Shown here: positions 1 through 8,196 of the stretch, in pieces | Position numbering within the stretch: position 1 is the stretch's first letter | Layout: the number at the start of each line of letters is the position of its first letter | Source of the DNA: Streptomyces xiamenensis | GTDB lineage: Bacteria; Actinomycetota; Actinomycetes; Streptomycetales; Streptomycetaceae | DNA length: 64,000 bases | Assembly (NCBI RefSeq): GCF_000993785.3 | Contig: NZ_CP009922.3 | Span: 1,550,001 to 1,614,000, forward strand | Direction: 5' to 3' | Notes under the pieces: model-generated | What the model was told of the DNA's origin: nothing | What the model saw: the letters and a program-made list of their open reading frames with translations, nothing else | The model's database searches: none | Program-made: the position numbers and the translations under genes

Positions 1-917
1 CCCGTCAGGTAGGAGTCCGTCCACCCGTTGTCCCGCAGCGCCCGCCGCCACTGCGGGGTGGCGTGCAGCGCGTCCAGGACCGCCGTCGTCCCGGCCAGGT
101 CCCGCTCGCTCAGCCCTGGCGGGGCCAGCAGCCCGCGCCAGTTGGTGACCGCCAGGTCGAACCCGCTCTCCCGCAGCGTGGGCGCGTCGAGCCCCGCCAG
201 CGGCCGCTCGCCGGTCACCGCGAGCACCCGCAGCTCCCCGGCGGCGATCGCGTGCCGGTACTCGCTGATCCCGCTCATGATGAAGTCCACACCGTGGCTG
301 AGCAGCGCCGCCAGCAGCCCGCCGCCGCCGTCGTACACGGCCGACCGCACGTCATCGGGTGCGATCCCGGCCGCCTCGGCGGTCAGCATGAGCGCCAGGT
401 GGTCGGGGCCGCCGGGGAGCGAACCGATGCCCGCCCGCAGGGCGCCGTCCCGCCAGGCGGACACGAGCGCGGCCAGCGTGCGGTACGGCGAGTCCGGCGC
501 GACGATCACCGCCTCCGCCTCGTCCACCAGCCGCGCCACCGGCGTCGCGTCCGCGATCCGGGTCGGGTTGCGTTCGGCGTGGGTGGTGACGCTGCCCACC
601 AGGCCCAGGCCCATCTGGAGCAGCAGCCGGTGGTTGCCCGCCTCGTGGACGAGCCGGGTCAGCGCGACGGTGCCCGAGCCGCCCGTCAGGTTGAAGACCT
701 CCACCGCCTCCACCAGTTCGGCGTCGCTCAGGGTGACGGCCAGGGTGCGGGCGGTGTAGTCGTAGCCGCCGCCCGGGATGTTGGGCACCATGAGCCGCAG
801 TTCGTGGTGCGGCACGGGGCCGCTCGCGGCGCAGCCGGCCGCGCCCACCGCCCCCAGCAGCAGGCCGCCGAGGGTGCCCGCGCCGCCCGCGAGCAGCGTC
901 CTTCGCGTGGTACTCAC
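1..917 (-). CDS. TctC-type tripartite tricarboxylate transporter binding lipoprotein (partial, C-terminus off the window)
   Basis: Substrate-binding protein of a tripartite tricarboxylate transporter, expected outside the membrane capturing citrate-like acids for a TctAB permease. I translated this frame by hand: it opens with GTG at 915-917 behind a GGAAGG-type ribosome site, has a twin arginine at residues 5-6, a hydrophobic stretch and a Cys near residue 29 (GAAGC), so a Tat-like lipoprotein signal is likely. The motif MVPNIPGGGYDYTAR after the signal is typical of the TctC/Bug family (Pro-Gly-Gly-Gly substrate loop). The frame stays open to base 1, so the last residues and any tctB/tctA lie outside. 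It is divergent from the CitA/CitB pair at 997-3293, the usual regulators of such transporters. The substrate cannot be read from sequence. Confidence 0.85.
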   Translation of the reverse strand, partial: MSTTRRTLLAGGAGTLGGLLLGAVGAAGCAASGPVPHHELRLMVPNIPGGGYDYTARTLAVTLSDAELVEAVEVFNLTGGSGTVALTRLVHEAGNHRLLLQMGLGLVGSVTTHAERNPTRIADATPVARLVDEAEAVIVAPDSPYRTLAALVSAWRDGALRAGIGSLPGGPDHLALMLTAEAAGIAPDDVRSAVYDGGGGLLAALLSHGVDFIMSGISEYRHAIAAGELRVLAVTGERPLAGLDAPTLRESGFDLAVTNWRGLLAPPGLSERDLAGTTAVLDALHATPQWRRALRDNGWTDSYLT

Positions 918-996
918 CGCCCGCCCTTCCGCCCGTCGCCATTGAGGTACCTAGGATGCAACACCAGCGCATGTCCGAAGAAGGGAGGCGGAGCCA

Positions 997-2607
997 GTGA
1001 TGTCGGTACGTGCCCGGCTGCCCCGCCTCACCCTCGCCGGACAGTTCCTGGTCCTGCAGCTGGGGCTGATCGTGGTGGTCCTCGGCGTCATCGCGGCGGT
1101 CACCGTCGCGCAGGCGGACGCCGAGTTCCGGCGGGCGGAGGGCGGCCGGCTGCTGAGCGTCGCCGAGACGGTCGCCGCCCAGGACGCGGTGCGGGTCGGC
1201 CTCTCCGACCCGCACCGCGAGGGCATCCTCCAGACGGCCGCCGAGAACGCCCGCAGCGTCTCCAGCGCCTCCACGGTGGAGATCACCGGCACCGACCGGA
1301 TCGTGCTCACCGCCGCCGACCCGCGCCGGATCGGCACCGAGCTGCCGCTGGGCGGATCGCAGGTGCTCGGCGGCCGGTCCTGGATCGGCATCACCACCGC
1401 GGACGGCCACACCTCCCTGGTGGCGCACGTGCCCGTCTTCGGCGAGGACGGGCGGCTGCTGGGCATCGTCTCGGCCGGCCGCGACTACCAGAGCCTGACC
1501 GAGCGCATCGCCGCCGCCGCCCCGCAGATGCTCGCCTATCTCGGTATCGCCAGCGCGCTCGGCGCGCTCGGCTCCTACCTGCTGGCGCGCCGCATCAAGC
1601 GGCAGACCCTGGGCATGGAGCCGGAGGCCATCACCGCGCTCGCCGAACACCGCGAGGCCATGCTGCACGGCATCAAGGAGGGCGTGCTCGGCCTGGACCG
1701 GCAGGGCAGGGTCACCCTCGTCAACGACGCGGCCCGGGACCTGCTGCGACTGCCGGGCGACGCCCCGGGCCGTACCCTCGCCGACCTCGGTGTCGAGCCC
1801 CGGCTGCACGACGTGCTGACCGGCCGCTCTCCCGGGCACGACCAGGTAGTGTTCACTGCCGACCGGGTGCTGACCCTCAACCGGATGCCGCTGATCACCC
1901 GGGGCCAGTCCGCCGGGTCCGTGACCACCATGCGCGATCTGACCGAAATAGCCGCCCTCCAGCACCAGCTGGAGACCACCCGCAGCGCCACCGACACCCT
2001 GCGGGCCCAGGCACACGAGTTCTCCAACCATCTGCATGTCATCGCCGGACTCGTCGAACTGCGCGAGTACCCGGAAGTGGCCCGCTACGTCCGGGGGGTG
2101 AGCGGGGCGCACACCGAGCGGGCCGCCGAGGTCATCTCGAAGATCGCCGACCCGTCGCTGGCCGCGCTGCTCATCGCCAAGGCGTCGCTCGCCGCCGAGC
2201 AGGGCGCCGCCCTGCGGGTGACCGCCGACAGCGCGCTCGGCCCGGTCCCCGAGACCCTCGCCTCCGACCTGGTCACGGTCGTCGGCAACCTCGTGGACAA
2301 CGCCCTGGACGCGGTGCGCGGCGCGGGCCGCGCCGGCTGGGTGGAAATCGCCCTCACCGAGACGGAAACGGAGGTCAGGCTCACGGTCACCGACTCGGGC
2401 CCCGGGGTGGCACCCGAACTCGCCGAGGAGATCTTCCGGCACGGCTTCACCACCAAGGCCACCGCCGCCGACGCGACCCGCGGTCTGGGCCTGGCCATCA
2501 CCCGCCTGGTGTGCACCCGGCGCGGCGGGGCGGTCACCGTCGACGGGGCCGCGTTCACCGCCAGGCTGCCGCGCGACGCCGACCGCGAAGGAGCGGCCTC
2601 CTCATGA
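997..2607 (+). CDS. CitA/DcuS-type sensor histidine kinase
   Basis: Membrane sensor kinase of the CitA/DcuS family (536 aa) that probably senses extracellular di- or tricarboxylates. A first TM helix lies at about residues 17-40, then a periplasmic-type PAS sensor domain to about 170, a second TM near 172-192, a cytoplasmic PAS domain (about 215-310), the H-box AQAHEFSNHLH with phospho-accepting His340, and an HATPase domain with N box VGNLVDNALDAV and G boxes DSGPGVAPE and GLGLAI. The start is GTG997 followed directly by ATG1000; both sit behind AAGGGAGG at 981-988. Its stop overlaps the ATG of the response regulator by 4 bp (ATGA), so the two are coupled. The divergent TctC gene 80 bp away suggests the target is that transporter. 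Confidence 0.9.
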   Translation: MMSVRARLPRLTLAGQFLVLQLGLIVVVLGVIAAVTVAQADAEFRRAEGGRLLSVAETVAAQDAVRVGLSDPHREGILQTAAENARSVSSASTVEITGTDRIVLTAADPRRIGTELPLGGSQVLGGRSWIGITTADGHTSLVAHVPVFGEDGRLLGIVSAGRDYQSLTERIAAAAPQMLAYLGIASALGALGSYLLARRIKRQTLGMEPEAITALAEHREAMLHGIKEGVLGLDRQGRVTLVNDAARDLLRLPGDAPGRTLADLGVEPRLHDVLTGRSPGHDQVVFTADRVLTLNRMPLITRGQSAGSVTTMRDLTEIAALQHQLETTRSATDTLRAQAHEFSNHLHVIAGLVELREYPEVARYVRGVSGAHTERAAEVISKIADPSLAALLIAKASLAAEQGAALRVTADSALGPVPETLASDLVTVVGNLVDNALDAVRGAGRAGWVEIALTETETEVRLTVTDSGPGVAPELAEEIFRHGFTTKATAADATRGLGLAITRLVCTRRGGAVTVDGAAFTARLPRDADREGAASS

Positions 2608-3293
2608 TCAACGTGCTGGTCGTCGACGACGACTTCATGGTGGCCCGGCTGCACAGCAAGCTGGTGGAACGGGTTCCCGGCTTCACGGTCGTCGGGGAGG
2701 CCCGTACCGGCGCCGAGGCGCTCGCGCTGGTCGCCGCGCTGCGCCCCGACCTCGTCCTGCTGGACATCTACCTGCCCGACATGAGCGGCCTCGAGGTGCT
2801 GCGCGACCTGCGCGCCGACGAGGACTCGGACGTGGACGTGCTGGTCATCACCGCGGCCCGGGAGGCCGAGACGGTACGGGGCGCGCTGCGCGGCGGGGCG
2901 GTGCACTACATCATCAAGCCGTTCGACCCGCCGGTGCTGGCCGAGCGGCTGCGGGACTACGCGCGGCGGGCACAGGAGCTGGCGGCCATCGCCGTGCCCG
3001 GACAGGACGACGTGGACCGGGTGTTCGGCGCCGGAGCCTCCCGTACCCCGCCCCGGCTGCCCAAGGGGCTCTCCGAACAGACGGCCGAGCTCATCCGGGG
3101 CACCCTCGCCGCGCTGGACCCGGCGCAGGACCTGTCGGCGGCCGAGTGCGCCGTCCGCAGCGGTCTGTCACGGGTGAGCGCGCGCCGCTACCTCGAATAC
3201 TTCGTCTCCACCCGGCAGGTGGGGGTGCGGCTGCGGTACGGGGCGACCGGCCGCCCCGAACGGCGCTACCACTGGTCGGCGCCCAGCGCGTGA
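2604..3293 (+). CDS. CitB/DcuR-type response regulator
   Basis: Response regulator (229 aa) of the CitB family, partner of the kinase just upstream. The receiver domain (about 1-120) has the acidic pair VVDDD, the phospho-acceptor Asp54 in VLLDIYLP, Thr/Ser in VITAA and Lys in IIKPFD. The C-terminal half (about 155-225) carries a helix-turn-helix with SAAECAVRSGLSRVSARRYLEY, as in CitB/DpiA proteins. It most likely activates the divergent tricarboxylate transporter. The last 28 bp overlap the end of the convergent ArsR-like gene (stop at 3266). Confidence 0.9.
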   Translation: MINVLVVDDDFMVARLHSKLVERVPGFTVVGEARTGAEALALVAALRPDLVLLDIYLPDMSGLEVLRDLRADEDSDVDVLVITAAREAETVRGALRGGAVHYIIKPFDPPVLAERLRDYARRAQELAAIAVPGQDDVDRVFGAGASRTPPRLPKGLSEQTAELIRGTLAALDPAQDLSAAECAVRSGLSRVSARRYLEYFVSTRQVGVRLRYGATGRPERRYHWSAPSA

Positions 3294-4249
3294 GTGGGCA
3301 GCAGTTCGGTGCCGAGCGGAGTGAGGGTGTGCAGCACCTCGTTGCCGCGCCGCACCGACAACACCAGCCCCGCCTCGCGCAGGACGCCGGCGTGCTCACT
3401 GGCGGAGGCGGCGGATATCCCGGCGCGCCGGGCGAGATCGCCGGTCGTGGCGCCGTGCCCGACGCAGCGCAGCACCCGGGCGCGGGTGGCGCCGATCAGC
3501 CGCCCCAGCGCGGCGCTGCCGGGCAGGGTCGACACGGTGTGCTGGATCGGGTACACCAGCACCGGATTGGGGCCGTCGTCGTAGAACGTCACCGGGTGGC
3601 GCCAGCAGAAGAAGGACGGGATGAGCAGCAACCCGCGCCCGTCGAGACGCAGTTCGCGCGGGACGGGGTAGTCCGCCTCCAGGACGGGTGACTCCCAGCG
3701 CAGCACGGGACGCAGCCCGTGCAGCAGCCCTTCGATGCCGCCGGAGGTCAGATGCCGGATCCGCAGCGCGCGGTCGGCGTCCACCTGGGTCTGGACGGCG
3801 GACCAGATACCGGGCGGGGCGACGGCGGACCGGTAGTAGCGGTCGAGGTCACCGGCGACCTTGTCGAGCGTCTCCCGCTCTCCGTCGGCCAGTTCCCGTA
3901 CCCAGCCGGGCAGCGCGACGGCGGACTCGGCGTCGAGCGTGAGCATCTCGGCCCGCAACTGCCGCCGGGGCGTGGAGCGCAGCCGGTCGACCCGCTCCTC
4001 CCAGTCGGCACCGGCGGTGACCGGGGTCAGGAAGTCCGGGAAGTAACCGCCGAGCGGGATGAGTGCCCGCAGGGTGTGCGGCAGTGCCCGTAAGCGCCCC
4101 CGCACCTGCCCTCGCCACCGTCCGTACGAGGCCGGTCCGCGCCGGTCCCGGAAACGGAGCGAGCTGAGGACGGTCTCCCACATCGGATCCGGCCGGTCCG
4201 CCAGGCGTATCCGGGCCAGGTCCTCCCCCGTGACATGGATGCGCAGCAA
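3266..4249 (-). CDS. ArsR-family winged-helix regulator with N-terminal DUF5937-like domain
   Basis: Probable transcriptional regulator (327 aa). The C-terminal 80 residues form an ArsR-type winged helix: LRCVGHGATTGDLARRAGISAASASEHAGVLREAGLV. The first 200 residues resemble the uncharacterised N-terminal domain (DUF5937-like) attached to many Streptomyces ArsR proteins; no metal-binding Cys cluster is visible, so metal sensing is not indicated. The ATG at 4249 is preceded by GGGAGGTGC. A near-perfect 18-bp palindrome 31 bp upstream (4280-4297) could be its own operator. It is transcribed towards the CitB gene and overlaps it by 28 bp. Target genes cannot be named from the window. Confidence 0.8.
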   Translation of the reverse strand: MLRIHVTGEDLARIRLADRPDPMWETVLSSLRFRDRRGPASYGRWRGQVRGRLRALPHTLRALIPLGGYFPDFLTPVTAGADWEERVDRLRSTPRRQLRAEMLTLDAESAVALPGWVRELADGERETLDKVAGDLDRYYRSAVAPPGIWSAVQTQVDADRALRIRHLTSGGIEGLLHGLRPVLRWESPVLEADYPVPRELRLDGRGLLLIPSFFCWRHPVTFYDDGPNPVLVYPIQHTVSTLPGSAALGRLIGATRARVLRCVGHGATTGDLARRAGISAASASEHAGVLREAGLVLSVRRGNEVLHTLTPLGTELLPTHALGADQW

Positions 4250-4279
4250 CGAGCACCTCCCAGGCGTGTGACCTTGGTT

Positions 4280-4297
4280 TTTCAGCGTACGCCGAAA
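4280..4297. promoter_or_regulatory. Candidate ArsR operator palindrome
   Basis: TTTCAGCGTACGCCGAAA is an 18-bp inverted repeat centred on GTAC with a single mismatched pair. It lies 31 bp upstream of the ATG of the ArsR-like gene, where an autoregulatory operator is expected. Binding is inferred from position and symmetry only. Confidence 0.5.
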
Positions 4298-4526
4298 TGA
4301 TTGGCCGCACCGGTGCTCCGTCCACGAAGGTAGGGGTGCTCGGCGCCTCGGGGGACGGGGGGATCAGCGAACGGCCTTGAGCGGCCTCCGCTGCTGACCA
4401 AGCCGCTTTCCTCGGCGGCGACCCCCGACCGCGCCGGGCTCATTCACGTGGGTGTGTCACGAACGTGTCCTGGGGCATGGTGTGGTGCAACCGGGGCAGC
4501 CGGGTTGATGTCCGCAGAGACAGCAG

Positions 4527-4546
4527 CCCCGCTCGCACGAGCGGGG
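4527..4546 (+). other. Hairpin in the leader of the lipoprotein gene
   Basis: Nine-bp perfect stem CCCCGCTCG/CGAGCGGGG with a CA spacer, ending 26 bp before the ATG at 4573. No U-tract follows, so it is not a typical terminator; it could affect translation or mRNA stability. No known riboswitch class was recognised. Confidence 0.35.
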
Positions 4547-4572
4547 ACCCCCACCCCCAGAGGACAAGAGCA

Positions 4573-4974
4573 ATGCGCGTTCGGAAGATCTCGGTGTTGG
4601 CCATCGCCGCGGTGGCGGCCTGTCTGGCGCTGACGGCCTGCGACAGTGATGACACCGAGGGCGCCTCCTCGTCCGGGGCCGACTCCTCGGTGGACGCCCC
4701 CAAGGATCCCGCGCAGAGCTGTACGGACCAGTTCGACTACGCGGGGGACTCGCGTTCCAACGCCGAGATCAACACCATCGGCGAGGAGACCGGCACCTGC
4801 CCCGAGCCCGAGGGAACCGAAGGCGCCGAGGCCGGGGACGACGCCGGGGACGGCACCCCCAAGGAGCCCGGCCTCAGCTGCACCGACCAGATCAACTACG
4901 CGGAGGACCCCCGCTCCAACGCCGAGATCAACACCATCGGCGAGGAAACCGGCACCTGCCCGCCGGTCGAGTAG
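4573..4974 (+). CDS. Small lipoprotein with a duplicated Cys-containing unit
   Basis: Secreted lipoprotein of 133 aa with unknown function. The signal peptide (MRVRKISVLAIAAVAACLAL) ends in the lipobox LTAC with Cys23 as the lipid site. The mature part has two copies of a 29-residue unit (residues 49-77 and 102-130) that start SCTDQ and end NAEINTIGEETGTCP; 25 of 29 positions match, and each copy has two Cys residues that could form a disulphide. The copies are joined by an acidic Glu/Gly/Asp linker. The ATG at 4573 was chosen because the signal peptide begins there and AGAGGAC lies 5-12 bases upstream; a longer frame from 4465 has no ribosome site. Neighbours are convergent or unrelated, so it is probably monocistronic. 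Confidence 0.8.
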   Translation: MRVRKISVLAIAAVAACLALTACDSDDTEGASSSGADSSVDAPKDPAQSCTDQFDYAGDSRSNAEINTIGEETGTCPEPEGTEGAEAGDDAGDGTPKEPGLSCTDQINYAEDPRSNAEINTIGEETGTCPPVE

Positions 4975-5116
4975 GCGTACGGGGGGCGGCGTTTCCCCGG
5001 AGCGCCTCGCGGGTGAACCGCCCCGGGCCGTGTGCCCACCGCGGACGCCCGCCCCGGTGCCCGTCGCCGGTGGACGACGCACGACGCCGGTGAACAGGCC
5101 CGGGAACACGGCAAAG

Positions 5117-5148
5117 GGGGGCGGCGCCTCCGCACAGGCGCCGCCCCC
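5117..5148 (-). terminator. Terminator downstream of ppdK
   Basis: Thirteen-bp perfect GC stem (GGGGGCGGCGCCT and its complement) with a 6-base loop. It lies 77 bp past the ppdK stop, and on the minus strand it is followed by CTTT. It may also stop transcription coming from the lipoprotein gene. Confidence 0.65.
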
Positions 5149-5224
5149 GGGGTCCCCGTGAGGGGCCGGGACCTTCCGCCGGGTGAGGGTCGGGGTGGCG
5201 GACGTCCCGGTGGCTCCGGCGTCG

Positions 5225-7942
5225 CTAGGCGCGCGCCGTCGCCGCCCGGCCTGCTTCCAGGCGGGCCACGGGGATGCGGAAGGGCGAGCAGGACACGTAG
5301 TCCAGGCCCACCTCGTCGAAGAAGTGCACCGACTCGGGGTCGCCGCCGTGTTCGCCGCACACGCCAAGCTTCAGGTCCGGGCGGGCGGCCCGGCCGGCGC
5401 GGGCCGCGGTGCGCACGAGGGCGCCGACGCCGTCCCGGTCGATCGTCTCGAACGGCGAGACGCCGAAGATCCCCTTCTCCAGGTAGGCGGAGAAGAAGCT
5501 CGCCTCCACGTCGTCCCGGGAGAAGCCCCATACGGTCTGGGTCAGATCGTTGGTGCCGAAGGAGAAGAAGTCGGCGGACCCGGCGATCTGACCCGCCGTC
5601 AGTGCCGCCCGGGGCAGCTCGATCATCGTGCCAAGCGACAGGGACAGTTCCGTCCCGCGGGCCTTCTCCACCCGGGCGATCTCGCGTTCGGCCTCGTCCC
5701 GCACGATCTCCAGTTCCTGGACCGTGCCCACCAGCGGGATCATGATCTCCGCGTGCGGGTCCCCGCCGGCCGCCCGGCGGTCGGACGCGGCCTCGGCGAT
5801 GGCACGTACCTGCATGGTGAACAGGCCGGGTACGACGAGCCCCAGCCGGACGCCGCGCAGCCCCAGCATGGGGTTCTGCTCGTGCAGCCGCTGCACGGCC
5901 GGCAGCAGCGCCCGGTCGTGCGGGTCGTCCCCGGTGGCCACCCGTACCGAGAGCTCGGTGAGGTCGGGGAGGAACTCGTGCAGTGGCGGGTCCAGCAGCC
6001 GGACGGTCACCGGCAGGCCGTCCATCGCCTCGAAGAGCTCGGTGAAGTCGCCCCGCTGCAACGGCAGCAGCGCCGCCAGCGCCGCTTCCCGGTCCGCGTC
6101 CGAGGTGGCCAGGATGAGCCGTTCCACCATGTCCCGGCGCTCGCCCAGGAACATGTGCTCGGTACGGCACAGCCCGATGCCCTGCGCGCCGAACCGCCGG
6201 GCGCGGGCCGCGTCCTGGGTGGTGTCGGCGTTGGCGCGCACACCCAGGCGCCGTACGCGGTCGGCGTACCGCATGATCCGGTCCACCGAGCGGACCAGGT
6301 CGTCGTCGTCCGCGCCCGTGCCGTGCTCGAAGTAGTCGACGACGGCGGACGGTACGACCGGGACCCGGCCGCGGTGCACGGTGCCACTGGTGCCGTCGAT
6401 CGAGAGGATTTCGCCCTCCTCGATCACCCTGCCGTCCGCCGTGGTGAAGCGGCGCCGCCCGGTGTCGACGTCGAGCCCTTCGGCGCCGCAGACGCAGGTC
6501 TTGCCCATGCCCCGGGCGACCACCGCCGCGTGCGAGGTCTTGCCGCCCCGCGAGGTCAGGATGCCCGCCGCGGCCAGCATCCCGTCCAGGTCATCGGGGT
6601 TGGTCTCGCGGCGCACCAGGATGACGGCCTCGCCGCGCGCCGCCCGTTCCACCGCCGTCGCGGAGTCGAAGACGGCCGCGCCGACCGCCGCGCCGGGGGA
6701 GGCGGCGATGCCCTTGCCCAGCACGTCGGTCTCCGCCGCCGAGACATCGAAACGGGGGAACATCAGCTGGGCCAGCTGGTTCCCGGTCACCCGGCGCAGT
6801 GCCTCGCGCTCGTCGATCAGGCCCTGGTCCAGCAGTTGGGTGGCGATCCGGAAGGCCGCCGCCGCGGTCCGCTTGCCGACCCGGGTCTGGAGCATCCACA
6901 GGGTGCCGCGCTCGATGGTGAACTCGATGTCGCACAGGTCGAGGTAGTGGTTCTCCAGCACCTCCATGATGTGCAGCAGCCCGGTGTACGAGGCGGCGTC
7001 CAGGCGTTCGAGGTCGGCGAGCGGCACGGTGTTGCGGATGCCCGCCACCACGTCCTCGCCCTGGGCGTTGGGGAGGTAGTCGCCGTACACGCCCTGGTGT
7101 CCGGTGGCCGGGTCACGGGTGAAGGCGACGCCGGTGCCGGAGTCGGGGCCGAGGTTGCCGAAGACCATCGCGCAGATGGTGACGGCGGTGCCCAGGTCGT
7201 GCGGGATGCGTTCCTGGCGGCGGTAGAGGCGGGCCCGGTCGCCGTTCCAGGAGGCGAAGACGGCGCGCACGGCGAGGTCCATCTGGGTGCGCGGATCCTG
7301 CGGGAAGTCCCGGCCGGTCCGCTCCCGCACGATGGACTTGAACGTGTCCACCAGAGAGCGGAGTTCGCCCGCCCCCAGGTCGACGTCCGTGGCGGCGTCC
7401 GCCGCCCGGCGGGCGTCCTCCAGCGCCGATTCGAAGAGTTCGCCGTCGATGCCGAGCACCGTCTTGCCGAACATCTGGATGAGCCGCCGGTAGGAGTCCC
7501 AGGCGAAACGTTCATCCCCGGCCTGGGCCGCCAGCGCGTCCACCGAGGCGTCCGACAGTCCGATGTTGAGGACGGTGTCCATCATCCCGGGCATCGAGAA
7601 CTTGGCCCCCGAGCGCACCGACACCAGCAGCGGATCCGCCCCTTGCCCGAGCCGCTTGCCCATCCGCCGCTCCAGCGCGTCGAGGTGCGCACGCACCTCG
7701 TCGCGCAGGCCGGCCGGTTCCGTGCCGTTCGCCAGGTAGGCGCGGCACGCCTCGGTGGTGATGGTGAAGCCGGGCGGGACGGGGAGCCCCAGCCGGGTCA
7801 TCTCGGCCAGGTTGGCGCCCTTGCCACCGAGCAGATCCTTCAGGTCCTTGTTGCCTTCGGCGAAGTCGTAGACCAGCTTCGCCGGCTGCGTGGGAGGGAC
7901 GGACGGTGGAGATATGGAGGGTGGTTCCACGGTCTGCGTCAC
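5225..7942 (-). CDS. ppdK: Pyruvate, phosphate dikinase
   Basis: Reversible cytoplasmic enzyme that interconverts pyruvate + ATP + Pi with PEP + AMP + PPi (905 aa, normal length). The N-terminal ATP-grasp part starts with LGGKGANLAEMTRLG and contains RRLIQMFGKTVLG. The central swivelling domain has the phospho-histidine loop TSRGGKTSHAAVVARG with His471. The C-terminal TIM barrel has GLCRTEHMF, FGTNDLTQT and LGVCGEHGG, whose Cys862 is the expected catalytic residue. The start is GTG7942 behind AGAGGAG. A GC-rich hairpin (7965-7985) lies in the leader. It stands alone between convergent genes, with a terminator at 5117-5148. Confidence 0.96.
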   Translation of the reverse strand: MTQTVEPPSISPPSVPPTQPAKLVYDFAEGNKDLKDLLGGKGANLAEMTRLGLPVPPGFTITTEACRAYLANGTEPAGLRDEVRAHLDALERRMGKRLGQGADPLLVSVRSGAKFSMPGMMDTVLNIGLSDASVDALAAQAGDERFAWDSYRRLIQMFGKTVLGIDGELFESALEDARRAADAATDVDLGAGELRSLVDTFKSIVRERTGRDFPQDPRTQMDLAVRAVFASWNGDRARLYRRQERIPHDLGTAVTICAMVFGNLGPDSGTGVAFTRDPATGHQGVYGDYLPNAQGEDVVAGIRNTVPLADLERLDAASYTGLLHIMEVLENHYLDLCDIEFTIERGTLWMLQTRVGKRTAAAAFRIATQLLDQGLIDEREALRRVTGNQLAQLMFPRFDVSAAETDVLGKGIAASPGAAVGAAVFDSATAVERAARGEAVILVRRETNPDDLDGMLAAAGILTSRGGKTSHAAVVARGMGKTCVCGAEGLDVDTGRRRFTTADGRVIEEGEILSIDGTSGTVHRGRVPVVPSAVVDYFEHGTGADDDDLVRSVDRIMRYADRVRRLGVRANADTTQDAARARRFGAQGIGLCRTEHMFLGERRDMVERLILATSDADREAALAALLPLQRGDFTELFEAMDGLPVTVRLLDPPLHEFLPDLTELSVRVATGDDPHDRALLPAVQRLHEQNPMLGLRGVRLGLVVPGLFTMQVRAIAEAASDRRAAGGDPHAEIMIPLVGTVQELEIVRDEAEREIARVEKARGTELSLSLGTMIELPRAALTAGQIAGSADFFSFGTNDLTQTVWGFSRDDVEASFFSAYLEKGIFGVSPFETIDRDGVGALVRTAARAGRAARPDLKLGVCGEHGGDPESVHFFDEVGLDYVSCSPFRIPVARLEAGRAATARA

Positions 7943-7964
7943 GAGACTCGACTCCTCTGAGGGA

Positions 7965-7985
7965 CCCCCGGACGGGATCCGGGGG
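7965..7985 (-). other. Hairpin in the ppdK leader
   Basis: Eight-bp stem CCCCCGGA/TCCGGGGG with a 5-base loop, ending 23 bp upstream of the GTG start of ppdK and just ahead of its ribosome site. Its position could influence ppdK expression, but it may be incidental in such GC-rich DNA. Confidence 0.35.
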
Positions 7986-8025
7986 GTGGTGCTGTCTGCC
8001 CTGACAGCGGGAGAGTACCCCGGCG

Positions 8026-8043
8026 AACGCTCATCTGAGCGTT
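8026..8043. promoter_or_regulatory. Palindrome upstream of ppdK (possible operator)
   Basis: AACGCTCATCTGAGCGTT is a perfect 8+2+8 inverted repeat in an unusually AT-rich stretch (about 8040-8150) between ppdK and the ROK gene. It sits 84 bp upstream of the ppdK start, in the likely promoter region. The binding protein is unknown. Confidence 0.45.
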
Positions 8044-8196
8044 ACTTCCATCATAAGTGGGGAACTCCGCGCGCACAAAAGCTGGATATATGCCTGCAAG
8101 CAGCGCAAAGAACCCCGGAGAGAAGGGGAAAGATTAGGTAAAGAGGAGCAGAGGAACGCGCCGCCGTGACCGGCCGGGCGTTCCGTCAACGACCGG

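Larger units (their letters stand above)
4250..4572. other. Intergenic region of 323 bp between ArsR-like gene and lipoprotein gene
   Basis: I see no open frame here with Streptomyces-like codon use. It holds the start region and candidate operator of the ArsR-like gene (4280-4297) and the leader of the lipoprotein gene. The last 50 bp contain a 9-bp hairpin (4527-4546) followed by a C-rich stretch and an AGAGGAC ribosome site. Confidence 0.5.

Noticed and set aside
63..3293. A + strand frame open from 63 through the response regulator
   Set aside because: Only the last part (from 2604) is a real protein; the rest is low-complexity Arg/Gly/Pro antiphase sequence caused by high GC, covering the TctC and kinase genes.
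4300..4572. Possible riboswitch in the lipoprotein leader
   Set aside because: A hairpin is present but I found no conserved core of a known class, and there is no linked metabolic gene.
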